Shown one piece after another: positions 23,401-27,961 of a stretch of DNA of 35,074 nucleotides. The stretch is from Herpetosiphonaceae bacterium (GTDB taxonomy: Bacteria; Chloroflexota; Chloroflexia; Chloroflexales; Herpetosiphonaceae): assembly GCA_013813565.1 (NCBI GenBank), contig JACCRK010000290.1, forward strand, positions 1-35,074. Reading direction: 5' to 3'. Numbering within the stretch: the stretch's first letter is position 1; each line of letters starts with the position of its first letter. Made by a program: the position numbers and the translations under genes. Under the pieces are notes generated by a model, which did no database searches, was not told the DNA's origin, and saw nothing but the letters and a program-made list of their open reading frames with translations.

Positions 23401-26400
23401 TTCGCTCGTAGGCGCGCCAGCCGCTGCTGCTATCCCAGACAATCACCCCGACGCTGCTGTCGGGGTCGGGATATTCCCAGTGCCCGGAGAAGATGTTCTC
23501 TTCCAGAATGCGTTCGCAGAGCGTCTCGCGCGTGCGGGTGTCCCGGCGCTCCAGCGTATCGCAGGTTCGATAGCGCAGCGTGAACGGCACCTCCACCCGC
23601 CGAACCCGTGGATACTGGCCCTGCGCGTTGGGCAGGCCAGCCCGCGCCTCCACCCAGATCAGCTGACGCTCAGCGGACCCAGAGCGAAATTCGTGGCTGA
23701 GCGCGGCGGTCAGCACCCCGCCGGTGCCGGTCACAACGACGGTCTCATCGCTGAAGAACAGGACCATCTCGGCGAGATTGCCCTGGCTGTCCATCGCCTG
23801 AGCGCTGACTGCAAGCGTCAGCAGATCGAGCGGATCGGTGACGACGTCACAGGCCCAGATCAGCGGCGCCCCATAGCTGTCGCGAAACGGCGTGTTGGCA
23901 AGCACGGACGGCAGGGTGATCTCAAGCTTAAGCTCGTTGCAGGTCGCCTGAAGCTGGCCCAGGTAGCTGCTGGCCGTCAGCTCGGCGTACATTCGGTTGA
24001 AGCCGACCAGGTGGAAGGAGATTTCTTTATCGGCCAGGTTGCACATCTCGGCGTCAGGAATCAGCGTGCCGACCAGCTGGCCGCCGACGACCGCCAGCTC
24101 GGCAACCGGTCGAATGGTGAAGTCGATGTCTTCATCGTCGAGATAGTACAGGCGGGCGCCGGTCAGCGGGTACGCCAGATTGGCGCTCAGCGCAGCCGTC
24201 ACGCGAATCTGGTCGCCAACCCAGATTTCGCTGGTTGGCGCGCCGTTGAGGCTCAGGCTGATGCTGGCCCGATCCAGCGCCTGGTACAGATCGGTCGTTG
24301 CCGAAGCGGCAGCCGGTAGATCGAACGTCGCTGCTGTCGCAACGCCCAGCGAGCGCAATACCTCGGTCAGCCCGGCGGGGTGCAGGGTACCGGTCTGTTC
24401 GGTCTGGGTTTGCCCAAGCGGGACGAATTTACGATCATCGGGGTCAAGGATATTCGACCAGACGACCTCGTCGCTGCTGGCCCAGCGGGTACGCCAGCCG
24501 AGCTGTGACTGGGCCTCAAGCGTGGTGTCGGTCACAGCGGCGATTAAGGTTTGGTGGCGGGCGGTGATGGCCGGGAACTGTGCGCTGAGGCCGGGATTGT
24601 GCAGCACATCGAATAGCCCGCCCAGCTGCTCGATGGCGACGGCGCCGTCTAAGCGCCAGCTAAGGCTGCTATCAACCCGCCAGCGGACATCCGCAGGTAT
24701 CTCGGGCATGCTTGCCGCAACGTTGAGCGCGCCAAGGCTGGCCTGCCACGTCGAGAGATCACGCACCGCCAGGGTGGTGTTGACGCGCTGGAAACTAAAG
24801 CCAGCCGCCAGATCGCCCGACCCATTGCCGCCCTGCACGGTGAGACGCAAGCCCGGTTGCCCATCGATCTCCATGCGCCCCGCCAGGCCCAGCGCCAGCT
24901 TGACCTGTGGCCGCGGGGTGAGGTGGAAAAACGCCGGCAGGGTTGTTGGCAGCTCAATGGCGGCGGGAGCTTCTGCCGCCACGCACTCAAACCCGCCGAT
25001 CCCCTGGGCCGCAGCCAGCAGGTCGAATGAAGACCAGGTTAATTGCGGCTGAGCGCCGGCCAGGAATCGCCCCGCCTGAATCTCGCCGGCGCTGATCCGC
25101 AGGCCGGCTTCCATCCTGGTGTGCGGGGTGAGGGTGGCGGCCCCAATAATCATGTGCCCCCACTGACCAGCGGTCTTGGCGACACAGGTGGCTAGCGGCG
25201 CGGCGTCGGCGTCATCCAGGCCCGTGACCAGGCGCAGCTGCGCGGTGTTGCCTTTGGCCGCTGTCTCGAGCTTGAGATAGGTTGAGATCGGATAGCTTGA
25301 CGTAATGCCGGACTCGGCGAGCCGATCAAGGCTCAGATAAAGATCGAGGTTGTGAAACACCTGATCGAGGGCCAGGGTTTCGAGCTGGACGAGCGTGCTA
25401 TCGCCACGGCTGGTGATCGCCCGGACCCGGCCGAGGATCTGCGAACCACCCATGCCAACCAGCAGCGAACCTACCGGTGGGGCGGCGCCGCGCACAACGA
25501 TCGGGAAGGTGGCGCTAATCGCTTCGGTATGGTCGAAGGTCTGGTAGAGCGGCAACAGATCGGCCTCGGTGAAGTCGCCAATCACGAGATGGCCGGCGCT
25601 ATCAAGCGGATAGCGCGTCAGTGGATCGATGTGGGGTGGCACGCCGGTCGGCGGATAGATCACGGCGCTATCTGCCAGTGGAATGGCGCCCGGCACCAGA
25701 TCGGCTACAACAACTGGCACCAGCGGCGCTTGCATGGCAGGGATATCGCGATTGCGGGCGCTGATCAGCGCGCTGCCGACCATGCCATTGCCCCGGACAA
25801 CGATCTCGCGCGGGCTGATCTGAGTGAAACTAACCACGGCAGTTGCTGTCAGCCAGCTGGACTGGACGATCATCCATTCAAATTGAATGCCGGCTGGATC
25901 TATCTCGCGGCCCTGGCTATCGTAGGCCACCACCCGCAGCGTTTGGGTCATTGCTGGGCTGGTCAGCAGAACGCTGGCCGGCTCAACCTGAAACGTCACG
26001 CGCTGATCGACGATGCTTACCAGCGCAACGGCGCTGCCGCCACGCCCATCATCAACGCGATAGCGCAGCTGATCCGGGCCACGATAGCCATTGTTGCGGG
26101 TGTAGGTCAAGATCGTACCGTTCAGCCCGGTAACGCCTTGAGCCGCCGGCTCGCTGATCGTCAGACTGAGCGAATCACCATCTGGATCGGCGCTGAATGC
26201 CGCCAGATCGATGCTACCGCTCGATGCATCGCGCAGGATAATCGTGGCGCCATAGGCAACTGGCGCCCCATTGGAGTGTGCGCCAACCTGAATCACGCTT
26301 GTGGCGCTGGCGGATCCACCGCGCCCATCGAACACGCGCAGCAGCGCGGAATAGGTGGCGGAGTGGTGATAGACGTGCTGAATTGCCAGCGTTTGCGAGA

Positions 26401-27961
26401 TCGGCCCGTGCTGGCTGGTTCCATCGCCGAAGTCCAGGGTATAGGTCAGCGGATCAGCGTCGGCATCGCTGGCAGTGATGCTCAGGGTGGTTGTTAGTGG
26501 GGCCGAACCGCTGGCCGGTGTCGCAGCTAGCGTGGCGGCTGGCGCGGTATTGGCAGGCGCCACGACCGTGATCGTGATCTGGTCGGTCGCGGTTGCCCCG
26601 TGGCCGTCGCCGACAACAACCTGGGCGCTGAACGATCCGGTGCTGGTGTAGGTATGCGCGTACAGGAAGCTGGCGGTAAGCAGATCGCCCGAAATCCAGG
26701 TTCCATCGCCGAGATCAAGGGTATAGGTCAGGGGATCGCTGTCTGGATCGGCGGCGGTAAAGGTCAGGGTCGTGCTGAACGGCGCCTGGCCGCTGGCCGG
26801 CTGGGCGCTCAACGCCACCGTGGGCGGAAGGTTCTCGGCTGGGGTATCGCTGACGATAATGGTCTGCTGCCGTGTGGTCACGCCTTGATGACCATCGCCT
26901 ACCGTTATGCGCGCCAGATATGTTCCATTCGACGTGTACTCATGGCTTGTGGTAAATGGCGTATGGGCGACGATTCCCTGGGTGCTTAGCCCATCGCCAA
27001 AATCCAAGGTATAGGTTAATGGATCAAGGTTGGGATCGCTGGCTGTGGTCACCAGTGCCACCAGCAGCGGCGCCCTACCCGTGGCTGGCTGCGCGGTCAG
27101 GGTCACCAATGGCGGCAGGTTTGTGCCGCCACTGGTGACCTGAATCAGCTGGTGCGCAGTCGCCGCGCCGCCCTGGGCGTCGGAAACGATCACTGTGGCG
27201 GTAAACGTCCCCGTCGAGGTATAGATATGGGTTGGGAGCCACCCGTTAGTCGGCGTGGTACCATCGCCAAAATCCCATTCCGCCGTAAGCTGATCGGCGT
27301 CAACATCGCTAGCCGCTGCGCTAAAGGCAACACTGAGCGGCGCAGCGCCGGCTGTCGGCTGCGCACTGATCGTCACCGTTGGATCATCGTTGACTGGCTT
27401 GACGACGAGATTGACGCGACCGACATAGGTTTGTTGCGGGCTGGTGATTGTATAGTCGAGACGATCGGTGCCGCTAAAGTTCAGGGTTGGCGTATAGATC
27501 ACCACCTGATCGCGCAACGTGGCGCTGCCATGGCTCGGAAGTATTTGAATGCTGTAGGTAAGCGGGGTTGTCGAACTCAAAGGGCTGGTCGGCAGACCGA
27601 TCTGCGCACTGTGATCTTCATCGATGTCGATCGTACATGCTGGCAAATCCGTGGAGGGCGCTGCCAACAATCCCCCGGCAGTAGGCTGCTCCAGGAGCCG
27701 GGCTGCCCCACTATTGGACATGACTAAGGGCAGATAGAGCTGGTTGATTGGAAACGCTGAACAAGGGATTACGGTCTGAACGTTCTGGGCAGATCCATCT
27801 TCTGTCAGGGCTGGCGCTGGATTGAAGGCCGTGTCACGTGGGGTTTGGGCGGATATCACCGCTGGCCACTGTGGAACAAGCATTGTCAGAAGAAGGAGTG
27901 CATGGATAACTCGCCGCAAACGACTTGGACGCAGCGATAGCCCAGATCCCACAACCGGCAT
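5402..27961 (-). CDS. Giant secreted modular protein, 7519 aa (PKD, VWD-like, A/B modules, three NHL propellers)
   Basis: Start chosen at ATG 27961: it follows GGGAGG and gives an N-terminus with Arg residues, then a hydrophobic core (VIHALLLLTMLVPQWPAVISA), a clear signal peptide. The frame also allows a TTG at 27973, but the ribosome site would then lie inside the coding region. Approximate residues: cadherin-like 108-188; PKD domains 188-278, 280-368, 373-468 and 468-560 (W/LDFGDG or LDLGDG cores); cadherin-like 561-650; unassigned 651-1521; VWD-like 1524-1711; alternating A (carboxypeptidase-regulatory-like) and B (Cys-pair, SGxWG) modules from about 1790 to 5576; then propellers at 5577-5912, 6385-6708 and 7175-7488 separated by A-B-A-B-A sets. 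The tail is short, polar and rich in Pro and Arg, with no membrane anchor or sorting signal seen. No catalytic motif is visible. Likely an extracellular adhesin or matrix protein; that role is inference. Confidence 0.95.
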   Translation of the reverse strand: MPVVGSGLSLRPSRLRRVIHALLLLTMLVPQWPAVISAQTPRDTAFNPAPALTEDGSAQNVQTVIPCSAFPINQLYLPLVMSNSGAARLLEQPTAGGLLAAPSTDLPACTIDIDEDHSAQIGLPTSPLSSTTPLTYSIQILPSHGSATLRDQVVIYTPTLNFSGTDRLDYTITSPQQTYVGRVNLVVKPVNDDPTVTISAQPTAGAAPLSVAFSAAASDVDADQLTAEWDFGDGTTPTNGWLPTHIYTSTGTFTATVIVSDAQGGAATAHQLIQVTSGGTNLPPLVTLTAQPATGRAPLLVALVTTASDPNLDPLTYTLDFGDGLSTQGIVAHTPFTTSHEYTSNGTYLARITVGDGHQGVTTRQQTIIVSDTPAENLPPTVALSAQPASGQAPFSTTLTFTAADPDSDPLTYTLDLGDGTWISGDLLTASFLYAHTYTSTGSFSAQVVVGDGHGATATDQITITVVAPANTAPAATLAATPASGSAPLTTTLSITASDADADPLTYTLDFGDGTSQHGPISQTLAIQHVYHHSATYSALLRVFDGRGGSASATSVIQVGAHSNGAPVAYGATIILRDASSGSIDLAAFSADPDGDSLSLTISEPAAQGVTGLNGTILTYTRNNGYRGPDQLRYRVDDGRGGSAVALVSIVDQRVTFQVEPASVLLTSPAMTQTLRVVAYDSQGREIDPAGIQFEWMIVQSSWLTATAVVSFTQISPREIVVRGNGMVGSALISARNRDIPAMQAPLVPVVVADLVPGAIPLADSAVIYPPTGVPPHIDPLTRYPLDSAGHLVIGDFTEADLLPLYQTFDHTEAISATFPIVVRGAAPPVGSLLVGMGGSQILGRVRAITSRGDSTLVQLETLALDQVFHNLDLYLSLDRLAESGITSSYPISTYLKLETAAKGNTAQLRLVTGLDDADAAPLATCVAKTAGQWGHMIIGAATLTPHTRMEAGLRISAGEIQAGRFLAGAQPQLTWSSFDLLAAAQGIGGFECVAAEAPAAIELPTTLPAFFHLTPRPQVKLALGLAGRMEIDGQPGLRLTVQGGNGSGDLAAGFSFQRVNTTLAVRDLSTWQASLGALNVAASMPEIPADVRWRVDSSLSWRLDGAVAIEQLGGLFDVLHNPGLSAQFPAITARHQTLIAAVTDTTLEAQSQLGWRTRWASSDEVVWSNILDPDDRKFVPLGQTQTEQTGTLHPAGLTEVLRSLGVATAATFDLPAAASATTDLYQALDRASISLSLNGAPTSEIWVGDQIRVTAALSANLAYPLTGARLYYLDDEDIDFTIRPVAELAVVGGQLVGTLIPDAEMCNLADKEISFHLVGFNRMYAELTASSYLGQLQATCNELKLEITLPSVLANTPFRDSYGAPLIWACDVVTDPLDLLTLAVSAQAMDSQGNLAEMVLFFSDETVVVTGTGGVLTAALSHEFRSGSAERQLIWVEARAGLPNAQGQYPRVRRVEVPFTLRYRTCDTLERRDTRTRETLCERILEENIFSGHWEYPDPDSSVGVIVWDSSSGWRAYERISKGTCYWKVENDPHISTMDGRRFDSFALGEFQYLGPRPGFEHGGVTVQARHEQITNTLLITDTIQTAEWAAWNTTFAIELDGMIFEFRAGTLNRPLINHLAMSELRPGVYSFGEVDLKVNSPTVIEISYRQYRLRIDEMYGKWLNLEALVPQDDTHIGMMGRPNGLIADDTAMPDGTLAFDDFDLANGWRITETAKSLFTYDLGEGPWSYNKRQDWEPPSRTELAPYMEQATILLQNTCDASNLDEIAIRNVAIELFLGRSAQQVIDSGICFYNVMGVVSNSLVPGLPVPGAKITIMSSELAACTTWTDRFGRYICRVPSNGQTGTLQVAISGRGAASEEIRITSLPPAGGIAVLEQNFAVAPTTLQLVGKLSDQTGQTLYNAELRINAQTAAGFTSVYTTTTGTGAYTTYMMLDNAIVDGTLTYRISFNPEFRTDPNALMVHAIRSRPYSGLNQNALNVVSHDLVLTGVLLAFQGRVSFLFDEARPAPGTRVLIEPVQPHPQFNSCDVTTLVYVDPKALVDEFGTVIRTIDPRKETTDRLREGTYSCEAPIEDLTPFDVRIDLVGRDPTTILTSTVVTVDPRNRGAGELFRVVTPLRLATPVLYLNGYVRGPDGQPVAGADVAVKSPQALTELTALTDVTGQYTMYLPLDDSISIGTLEYAVRYLNVTTGGSFPFAGAEVGAPLNVSRTFTVRGSMIIPVGRVIDERLDLPITNALVRISSPGLGLLCEAQTGIDYYQPDAYRVRVPGGGTTECRAEVDSVAPTTLVLVYEVTTESGVDVFTHTTPLAPLGGRRWVPQDLLVRTTALDLSGFVARPSGAPMLNTTVQVQVAGKTSTVRTNNEGMYRMGVILPYGVLSGTLQYRVTYRNVDVLETRPFSATLYEATPLETDLIYTPRTVYFRGDVTNDYNTETPLTIVAIQSDQIITALGTSCVTQTALDGTYVCVGTTRSVGAISVTYDLSGLWGSQRFSELATIDGSQDIVNHTRDIRIDLTVIHAYGRVSTPAGDPLRNVEIRISGDDVYRISPGQTNASGDYSFYVVMKPRGGGQLSGVLNYFIGYGEEGRIHNVDFSAQVNQATPLTKDFILNMRVVTFSGAVKNGWVAPNRSDSGIYGTRVVVTAPSIGYLCEYAVLDRYRQTSYSCSARIFTDQSFEVRYDLSGNWGTAILTDTVTHLPGPGSQITFAKDLTVRPTTVQLNGRVSDRDGQPIKEVKIIVDGSAFLPHYVDDRLEHTVSVTTDATGYYTAHAVLGQGLSATSLDYMVKYAFGDQTYALTKTASLETAPAELTILRANFAYPYRKVAFKGRLQNATSPNNRIKGTLLIVSPTVNRALCRIPAAGSEFIDTEKDYECAALVDSDEPLVLNYRVEGRFCRPGLGGSGCPIFRNQGFNDPFKYYGESNWGEFRLNNQTAPAGATMVVQDLPALPRVVSLNGTLTSSDGSPLPNASLTMTSYSIVHEGFVTVRAATNASGFYSTTVVLGADVTRISVRYAIQVNGISSIAEKNFELGVYDQRSTATNDIQISARNLVFRGSLVNSLLAGPGTWSSNNQLVIASPTLGRLCLINNLGGSYSCATQLASASPFDVVYTIYADWGTAVITDHIDLLPAPGQLGYWDKNLAVSPTMLRIQGQADYEADGEVGPLANTGITTAWPGIASSPLVSSLWRTASTNASGNFDVYVILRDTNQSLSGTLSLVFATSPRLPKTVHFTALEGQLNLVDMGSFTLVKPYIEPSTARTIILRGNFRNSLAPAIGEADTVAWYQLSSPTHGQICYYDENQGGPLKEYGIVRDNFNCVVVVDNAEPFEVTVNAWGPHGMAERVFEVTNIPAIGGSRTIFEDVQLTPTTFHLAGVIAQPNGPPIGLAQIAAKLKINGLVVGAASDVADQNGIYDLYINISPWLQGLIDVEYTITVDGIVTEYRLPNRSFRQRQINEVWQTWPFERRRVRFVGRVTNAFVPGLGVPGLMYITSPDFWSSQFCDAEMDVQTGYYTCDALLDDGDPIDINYRINGEWGLSDRTGVVTNVLGVGQTTLVERDFTVTPTTLHLQGTLTDPYGKRLANAAITVRGDYVGHTGQGGVRGFTVYTDAQGNYNAYIVLRPNVTQGDLEFEVAYYNIKQSFTRHFFGLNRNALNFSRQDLEISFRKAVFVGRARNTYAPGIGMLGDLTISNPSRGALCTAAIDDGSGHQYNPELYVGEYTCIAPGVTTDPFTVSYRLSGDWGSATWTDEIQFGTVGSVVTTTKDLPVSPTTLRLSGVIRDGVGTPLAGALIQVGGNNISASQPPLAIRTNAQGVYTGTIILKSGVPTGTLNYAITYGDSSGTALVPFAVPLDQLSVVTRDITFTERVVQLSGIVGNRLTGNRPLGSNRIQVTDAGGGELCAVSSLSNGSYSCTVRVLDMAAIPIRYHISGDWGSQTLAGSIPAGAAGSTTNVPQTLGVAPATLLLTGIVEDGTNQALSGATIALSSSGFSTTANSLSLVTTAQGTYSGTVVLKANSLAGTISYRVTYNGIAATIGGSYSAQAEQLTPVSQRIRFTTRNIDFGGQISNAFAPYMQLRNTQVQVSLPGGDQLCVAATNATGNYSCRAQVLSQSSLDVTYTASGDWGTLVVSGTIPPGSVGSTSSVARSLEARPTTVLLRGVIRESSDAPLAGATVEVASNSLSNAVPSASITSNAQGAYDGAVILKAGITHPTLRYQVAYAAAEMTLEEQKVVALNALTPVNQDFRFTNRSLDMRGVIHNTLVPSATLAQTQVRISTPNHPNACSPQTNALGQYVCQTSISDSGTFVATINVSGDWGTRSFTQSVTMGALGSLTTISRDFGVAPTTLRLTGRVHDGASNPISNASVAVSTAGASNANAGTTALSDAQGAYTLTLILRNGVTSGNLHYAVSYSAGQATLDTTFSAAAQALTPISRDISFTARTVTWSGRVINRLTGQGVNSTQVAISTPASGTLCTPTTWSDGSYSCSRQVFESGSFVGTYSLSGGWGSDVITATVPAGAPGSTTALPKNLLIAPTTLLVNGYVRDGQSAPLVGATVTIESTLLHGSETVALSTNAQGFYSATLVLKSGVSSGVLSYRVNYQGIQSTESVNFSAAASQLTPISRNLTLSSRTVAFSGRVLNSLYPQMNIANTQVIIRSSSLGRLCSVATTSSGYSCNVQVFDTESLAILYDLSGDWGTATVTGTVAPGATGTTTAAVNNLLVAPTTLLLTGSVRDGIDAPLSGATVRIESARLLAPGFVETTTNATGAYTVPAGLKLNESQGALSYRVVHNGVTLNDTATFTASAGALTTVSKNFTISNRQITFTGYVRNTLAENARLNSNSVAISAAGTGALCSDTYLYDPWYGYYTYYDCAATVQNSAAFSVTYTIQGDWGTAIVTGTVPAGGSQTVNYDLGVQPTTVRLAGVVQDSAGRRLANAGTSAQGSIFSTYNLQTDTTDTNGEYSFYGVLRNTITTATLDLIVNLNSELRQAIVVAAPANALTTITRTVTFDLRTVQFYGYVKNNLVPDWNIQANQIQVRDSQGNQLCQANVYWYNSYYSCSATVLTTAPFSVTYAIYGDWGLLLNAATAPAGTVGSATSFSRDLTISPTTVRLAGTVTDQDGTPAPSVSLSTSGTMLSGNSVNLQSTSTNASGEYVMHAIVRSGFTSGTLNLHYSRNSMDFTAPIAVDVISGTLNVITTGLVFDKRRTNLTGSIRNGYAASLLLPVDTVAVGVPEQGVLCSNAWNGSTSYSCTGFITTTQAISVSYRPAGAWGTQTVTGTIPAGAGSTAINVPFDLLVYPTTLHLTGTIRSYDGSALAGAYVQISAPELLNPVSGYTDAQGHYSFYVTARANAASTTLRYSVQANGTTIDASRSVTLIQRQLNPVSHDLGAQERLIFFQGRIRNSNADNQLLADFGRTQITLQRDATTLCSTTTYQFSGSYSCSAVISATGTFEPFDVRYALNGPWGSQTVSATLDPGTLNGSFVRDITVAPTTLRISGIVRNAGNNPILSTYVDVSGPGVHNPVGGYTDDNGRYTLDLILAEGQTAADLSLLVGGEVYATRVAPLTLNALNTHSFDINSAPTIGRLIQTVSGNGSAGMAGDNGQATNARHYYPRDVAFGPDGSFYVADSSNYRVRKIAPNGVITTVAGNGYSGNSGDGGPATSASLYPYSIAVGPDGSIYIADYNSHRIRRIAPDGIITTVAGTTGGYSGDGGLATTAQLYSPSGIAVGPDGSVYVADYSNQRIRRIAPDGIITTVAGTASAGYLGDGGLATAARLYYPSGVAVGADGSLFIADTSNRRIRKVAPNGIISTIAGTGTSGYTGDGGPATSARLANPIDVVTGPDGSLYLTDSSYGVIRRVSPSGAISTVAGSGTNGYAGDGGSATAARLSSPQGLGVGADGRIAVADYSNQRIRSLFAPGVIFSGSVVDSQGAPLSGVSVSASSWSLQRSVSTSTNAQGRYSAYGQLIITQPQTVTFTMQASVGNTWLSQSVERFVTPLTFQQITVPFTLDNRLIAFSGILSNTLVGKPLQGPPSLVEVRRGAEVLCRVTTSHEGVYGCPQIQATAQAFAVTYVVSGTWGSATTDATIPAGAIGSYLSPNQPINVTPTMLRLSGTIRNASNDPVNGVLVQAGGADVFQMGQGTSAGAGRYSVDVVLRANISAVALQYQLSGSGIQLESAANFSDLDLNTLNQRTYDFTPIGFRGQVTNTALAGAAVGDYGHTQVVIKTGTTTLCETTTFSSFGSYLCPGHNLTSTLPLNLQYTVSGSWGSAVYTSVVTATDPGGMYAYDLAIAPTTLRLQGTVNAADGTPQANALIQVTGAGLHLPLSGYADEAGDYRIEGLLRVGVVSPLLNITVGGAFQPLNLAGLTPNALNERTVALTSTYAVNHVIDTRPFTSTVVALAAGLDGSSYLFDSTNTQILRLAPDGSQTVIAGNGQYGDGGDGGPALAAQLANVRDLALGPDGSLYVAAGYRVRRITPNGLIFTVAGNGQYGFSGDGGPALNASFTYLEGLAFGPDGSLYLADTSNRRIRRIAPDGIVTTVAGDGGYSFDGDDQPATEAALYYPYGVAIAADGTMYIADRYNQRIRQVAPDGNITTLVGNGDYGYNGEGLAGSETTLADPNDVVLGPDGSLYISDTYNYRVRRLTPAGVVHTVAGDGRSYPGGGGGDWRIMSADYPHNDGIPAIAAAVQPQSLAIAGDGALLIGDSQTSGIRRVGAPQVVLAGRTLDPAGVPVESVTVEAHSARLAHPYRTQSAENGRYAIYPWIMQPITGTLSLVAKLDTAIVSKTVSINLHPHIPSVADHDIILDGRTIVLEGSVINQFSGGSLGGVETAVAVRIAGEEVCATAATSGYYSCAEINLPTAATQAEYTYSGEWGTAAVTATIAAGDLGSFEYIYTYLPVTMTTLEVSGTIRSATGEPVQDATIEVVSADPYADIEGYSDEQGRYVITATLNPVATTRLTFTVATDDGLLVDSAVFSDLTPLALNQRTHAIGGLGIQGQVRHAGIPQLVLDDNQQTTIAIKLNAGEYCTTATGRSGSFACPVNHQAAVGELQIQYTLDGPWGSQVVEIVTSTLQHLTFNHDLAISPTTLELSGTLSSSAGITLTNYPVRLAGDDVYLTTHGYTDQAGRYRLYAILRADHGSTPAVNLLAGGEIFTPSVGLLTANSVNQRTFDATDLPASGAVINTLAGNGTYGSSGDGGPAPAAQLGSPVGLAIDQAGRVYIADRSTQHIRRIDATGVITTVAGMNAYGSSGDGGPAAAAGFSQLNALAFGNDGSLYIADYTRLRRIDPNGIITSPVIGYSLIAGLAIGSDDSVYFSRDNQVYRMSRNSRITLVAGTGYYGFAGDGGPAIAATLAQPSGLGFDSLGNLYIADRDNHRIRRIDAAGIITTVAGTGSYGFAGDGGLATEARLAGPYNLAVGRDGSVYINDYSNYRVRRVTPDGLIHTVAGNGSYGFAGDGGDPAQARISAYIGLAVAPDGRLYLGDSDNRRVRLVDQPPSSAGKPEPTASRPLQLLASRDPAPSGRGR
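5500..6440 (-). repeat. NHL propeller 3 of the giant protein (six blades)
   Basis: Six blade-like units; four carry SGDGG/AGDGG loops followed by a DGxxYIAD-type strand and RIRRI/RVRRV. Blade 3 is degenerate (no GDGG loop; SDDSVYFSRDNQVYRM). The block is followed only by a tail of about 30 residues and the stop codon. Confidence 0.85.
6441..7837 (-). repeat. A-B-A-B-A module set before propeller 3
   Basis: Five modules of about 90-95 residues. A modules carry a conserved G-RY core (ENGRYAIYP, EQGRYVITA, QAGRYRLYA) as in carboxypeptidase-regulatory-like sandwiches. B modules carry a Cys pair (VCATAATSGYYSC; YCTTATGRSGSFAC) and the WG motif (SGEWGTA; DGPWGSQ). The order and individual sequences match the set before propeller 2. 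Confidence 0.75.
7838..8810 (-). repeat. NHL propeller 2 of the giant protein (six blades)
   Basis: Six units. The first is short (GLDGSSYLFDSTNTQILRL). Blades 2 and 3 keep GDGGPAL with DGSLYVA/DGSLYLAD; blades 4 and 5 have diverged loops (FDGDDQPAT, NGEGLAGS). The sixth has an enlarged Gly-rich insertion (SYPGGGGGDWRIMSADY) before its strand. Confidence 0.85.
8811..10224 (-). repeat. A-B-A-B-A module set before propeller 2
   Basis: Same order as the set before propeller 3. B modules read VLCRVTTSHEGVYGC with SGTWGSA, and LCETTTFSSFGSYLC with SGSWGSA. The last A module (GAGLHLPLSGYADEAGDY) is clearly related to the last A modules before propellers 1 (GPGVHNPVGGYTDDNGRY) and 3 (GDDVYLTTHGYTDQAGRY). 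Confidence 0.75.
10225..11235 (-). repeat. NHL propeller 1 of the giant protein (six blades)
   Basis: This is the most regular of the three propellers: six units of about 55 residues with SGDGGPAT-type loops, GPDGSxYxAD strands and RIRRIAPDGIITTVAG linkers. The regularity makes it the best template for defining blade boundaries in the other two. Confidence 0.9.
11236..22595 (-). repeat. Long alternating A/B module array (about 19 A and 19 B modules)
   Basis: The array alternates strictly. A modules start after PTTLxLxG, contain TNAQGxY or a variant, and end in LTPVxRDIxF. B modules start with VxNxL, contain a Cys pair around GxYSC, then SGDWGxx, a PAGA-type turn, and end at the next PTTLxLxG. 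One A+B pair is about 190-200 residues. The first three B modules (near the VWD-like domain) are divergent and lack the WG motif; those from about 20600 downward are more regular. Copies differ widely at DNA level, so the expansion is old. Confidence 0.8.
22830..23395 (-). other. Von Willebrand factor type D-like domain within the giant protein
   Basis: The segment begins at GTCYWKVENDPHISTMDG, which matches the GDPHxxTFDG opening of VWD domains, continues with RRFDSFALGEFQYL, and ends with a GMMGRPNGLIADD / PDGTLAFDDFDLANGW stretch equivalent to the closing GxxGNxNGxxxDD...NSW element. VWD domains bind calcium and mediate assembly of extracellular polymers in animals. The bacterial role is not known from this sequence. 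The usual C8 Cys-rich follow-on domain is not seen. Confidence 0.75.
26285..27400 (-). repeat. Four tandem PKD domains
   Basis: Four units of about 90 residues, each with a P-x-x-L/F-T/S opening (SGxAPLTTTL type), a D-x-D-P-LTYTLDFGDG core and a closing strand ending in V-DG-GG. WDFGDGT, LDFGDG, LDLGDGT and LDFGDGT are the four cores. PKD domains are common rigid spacers or surface-binding modules in secreted bacterial proteins. The array is flanked on both sides by cadherin-like Ig folds (NFSGTDRLDYTI before it, GYRGPDQLRYRVDDGRGG after it). Confidence 0.85.

Noticed and set aside
21896-24319. 807-codon plus-strand open frame
   Set aside because: Antisense to the VWD-like domain and its neighbours, which have clear homology features and a signal-peptide-bearing parent frame. 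No ribosome site or domain was seen.
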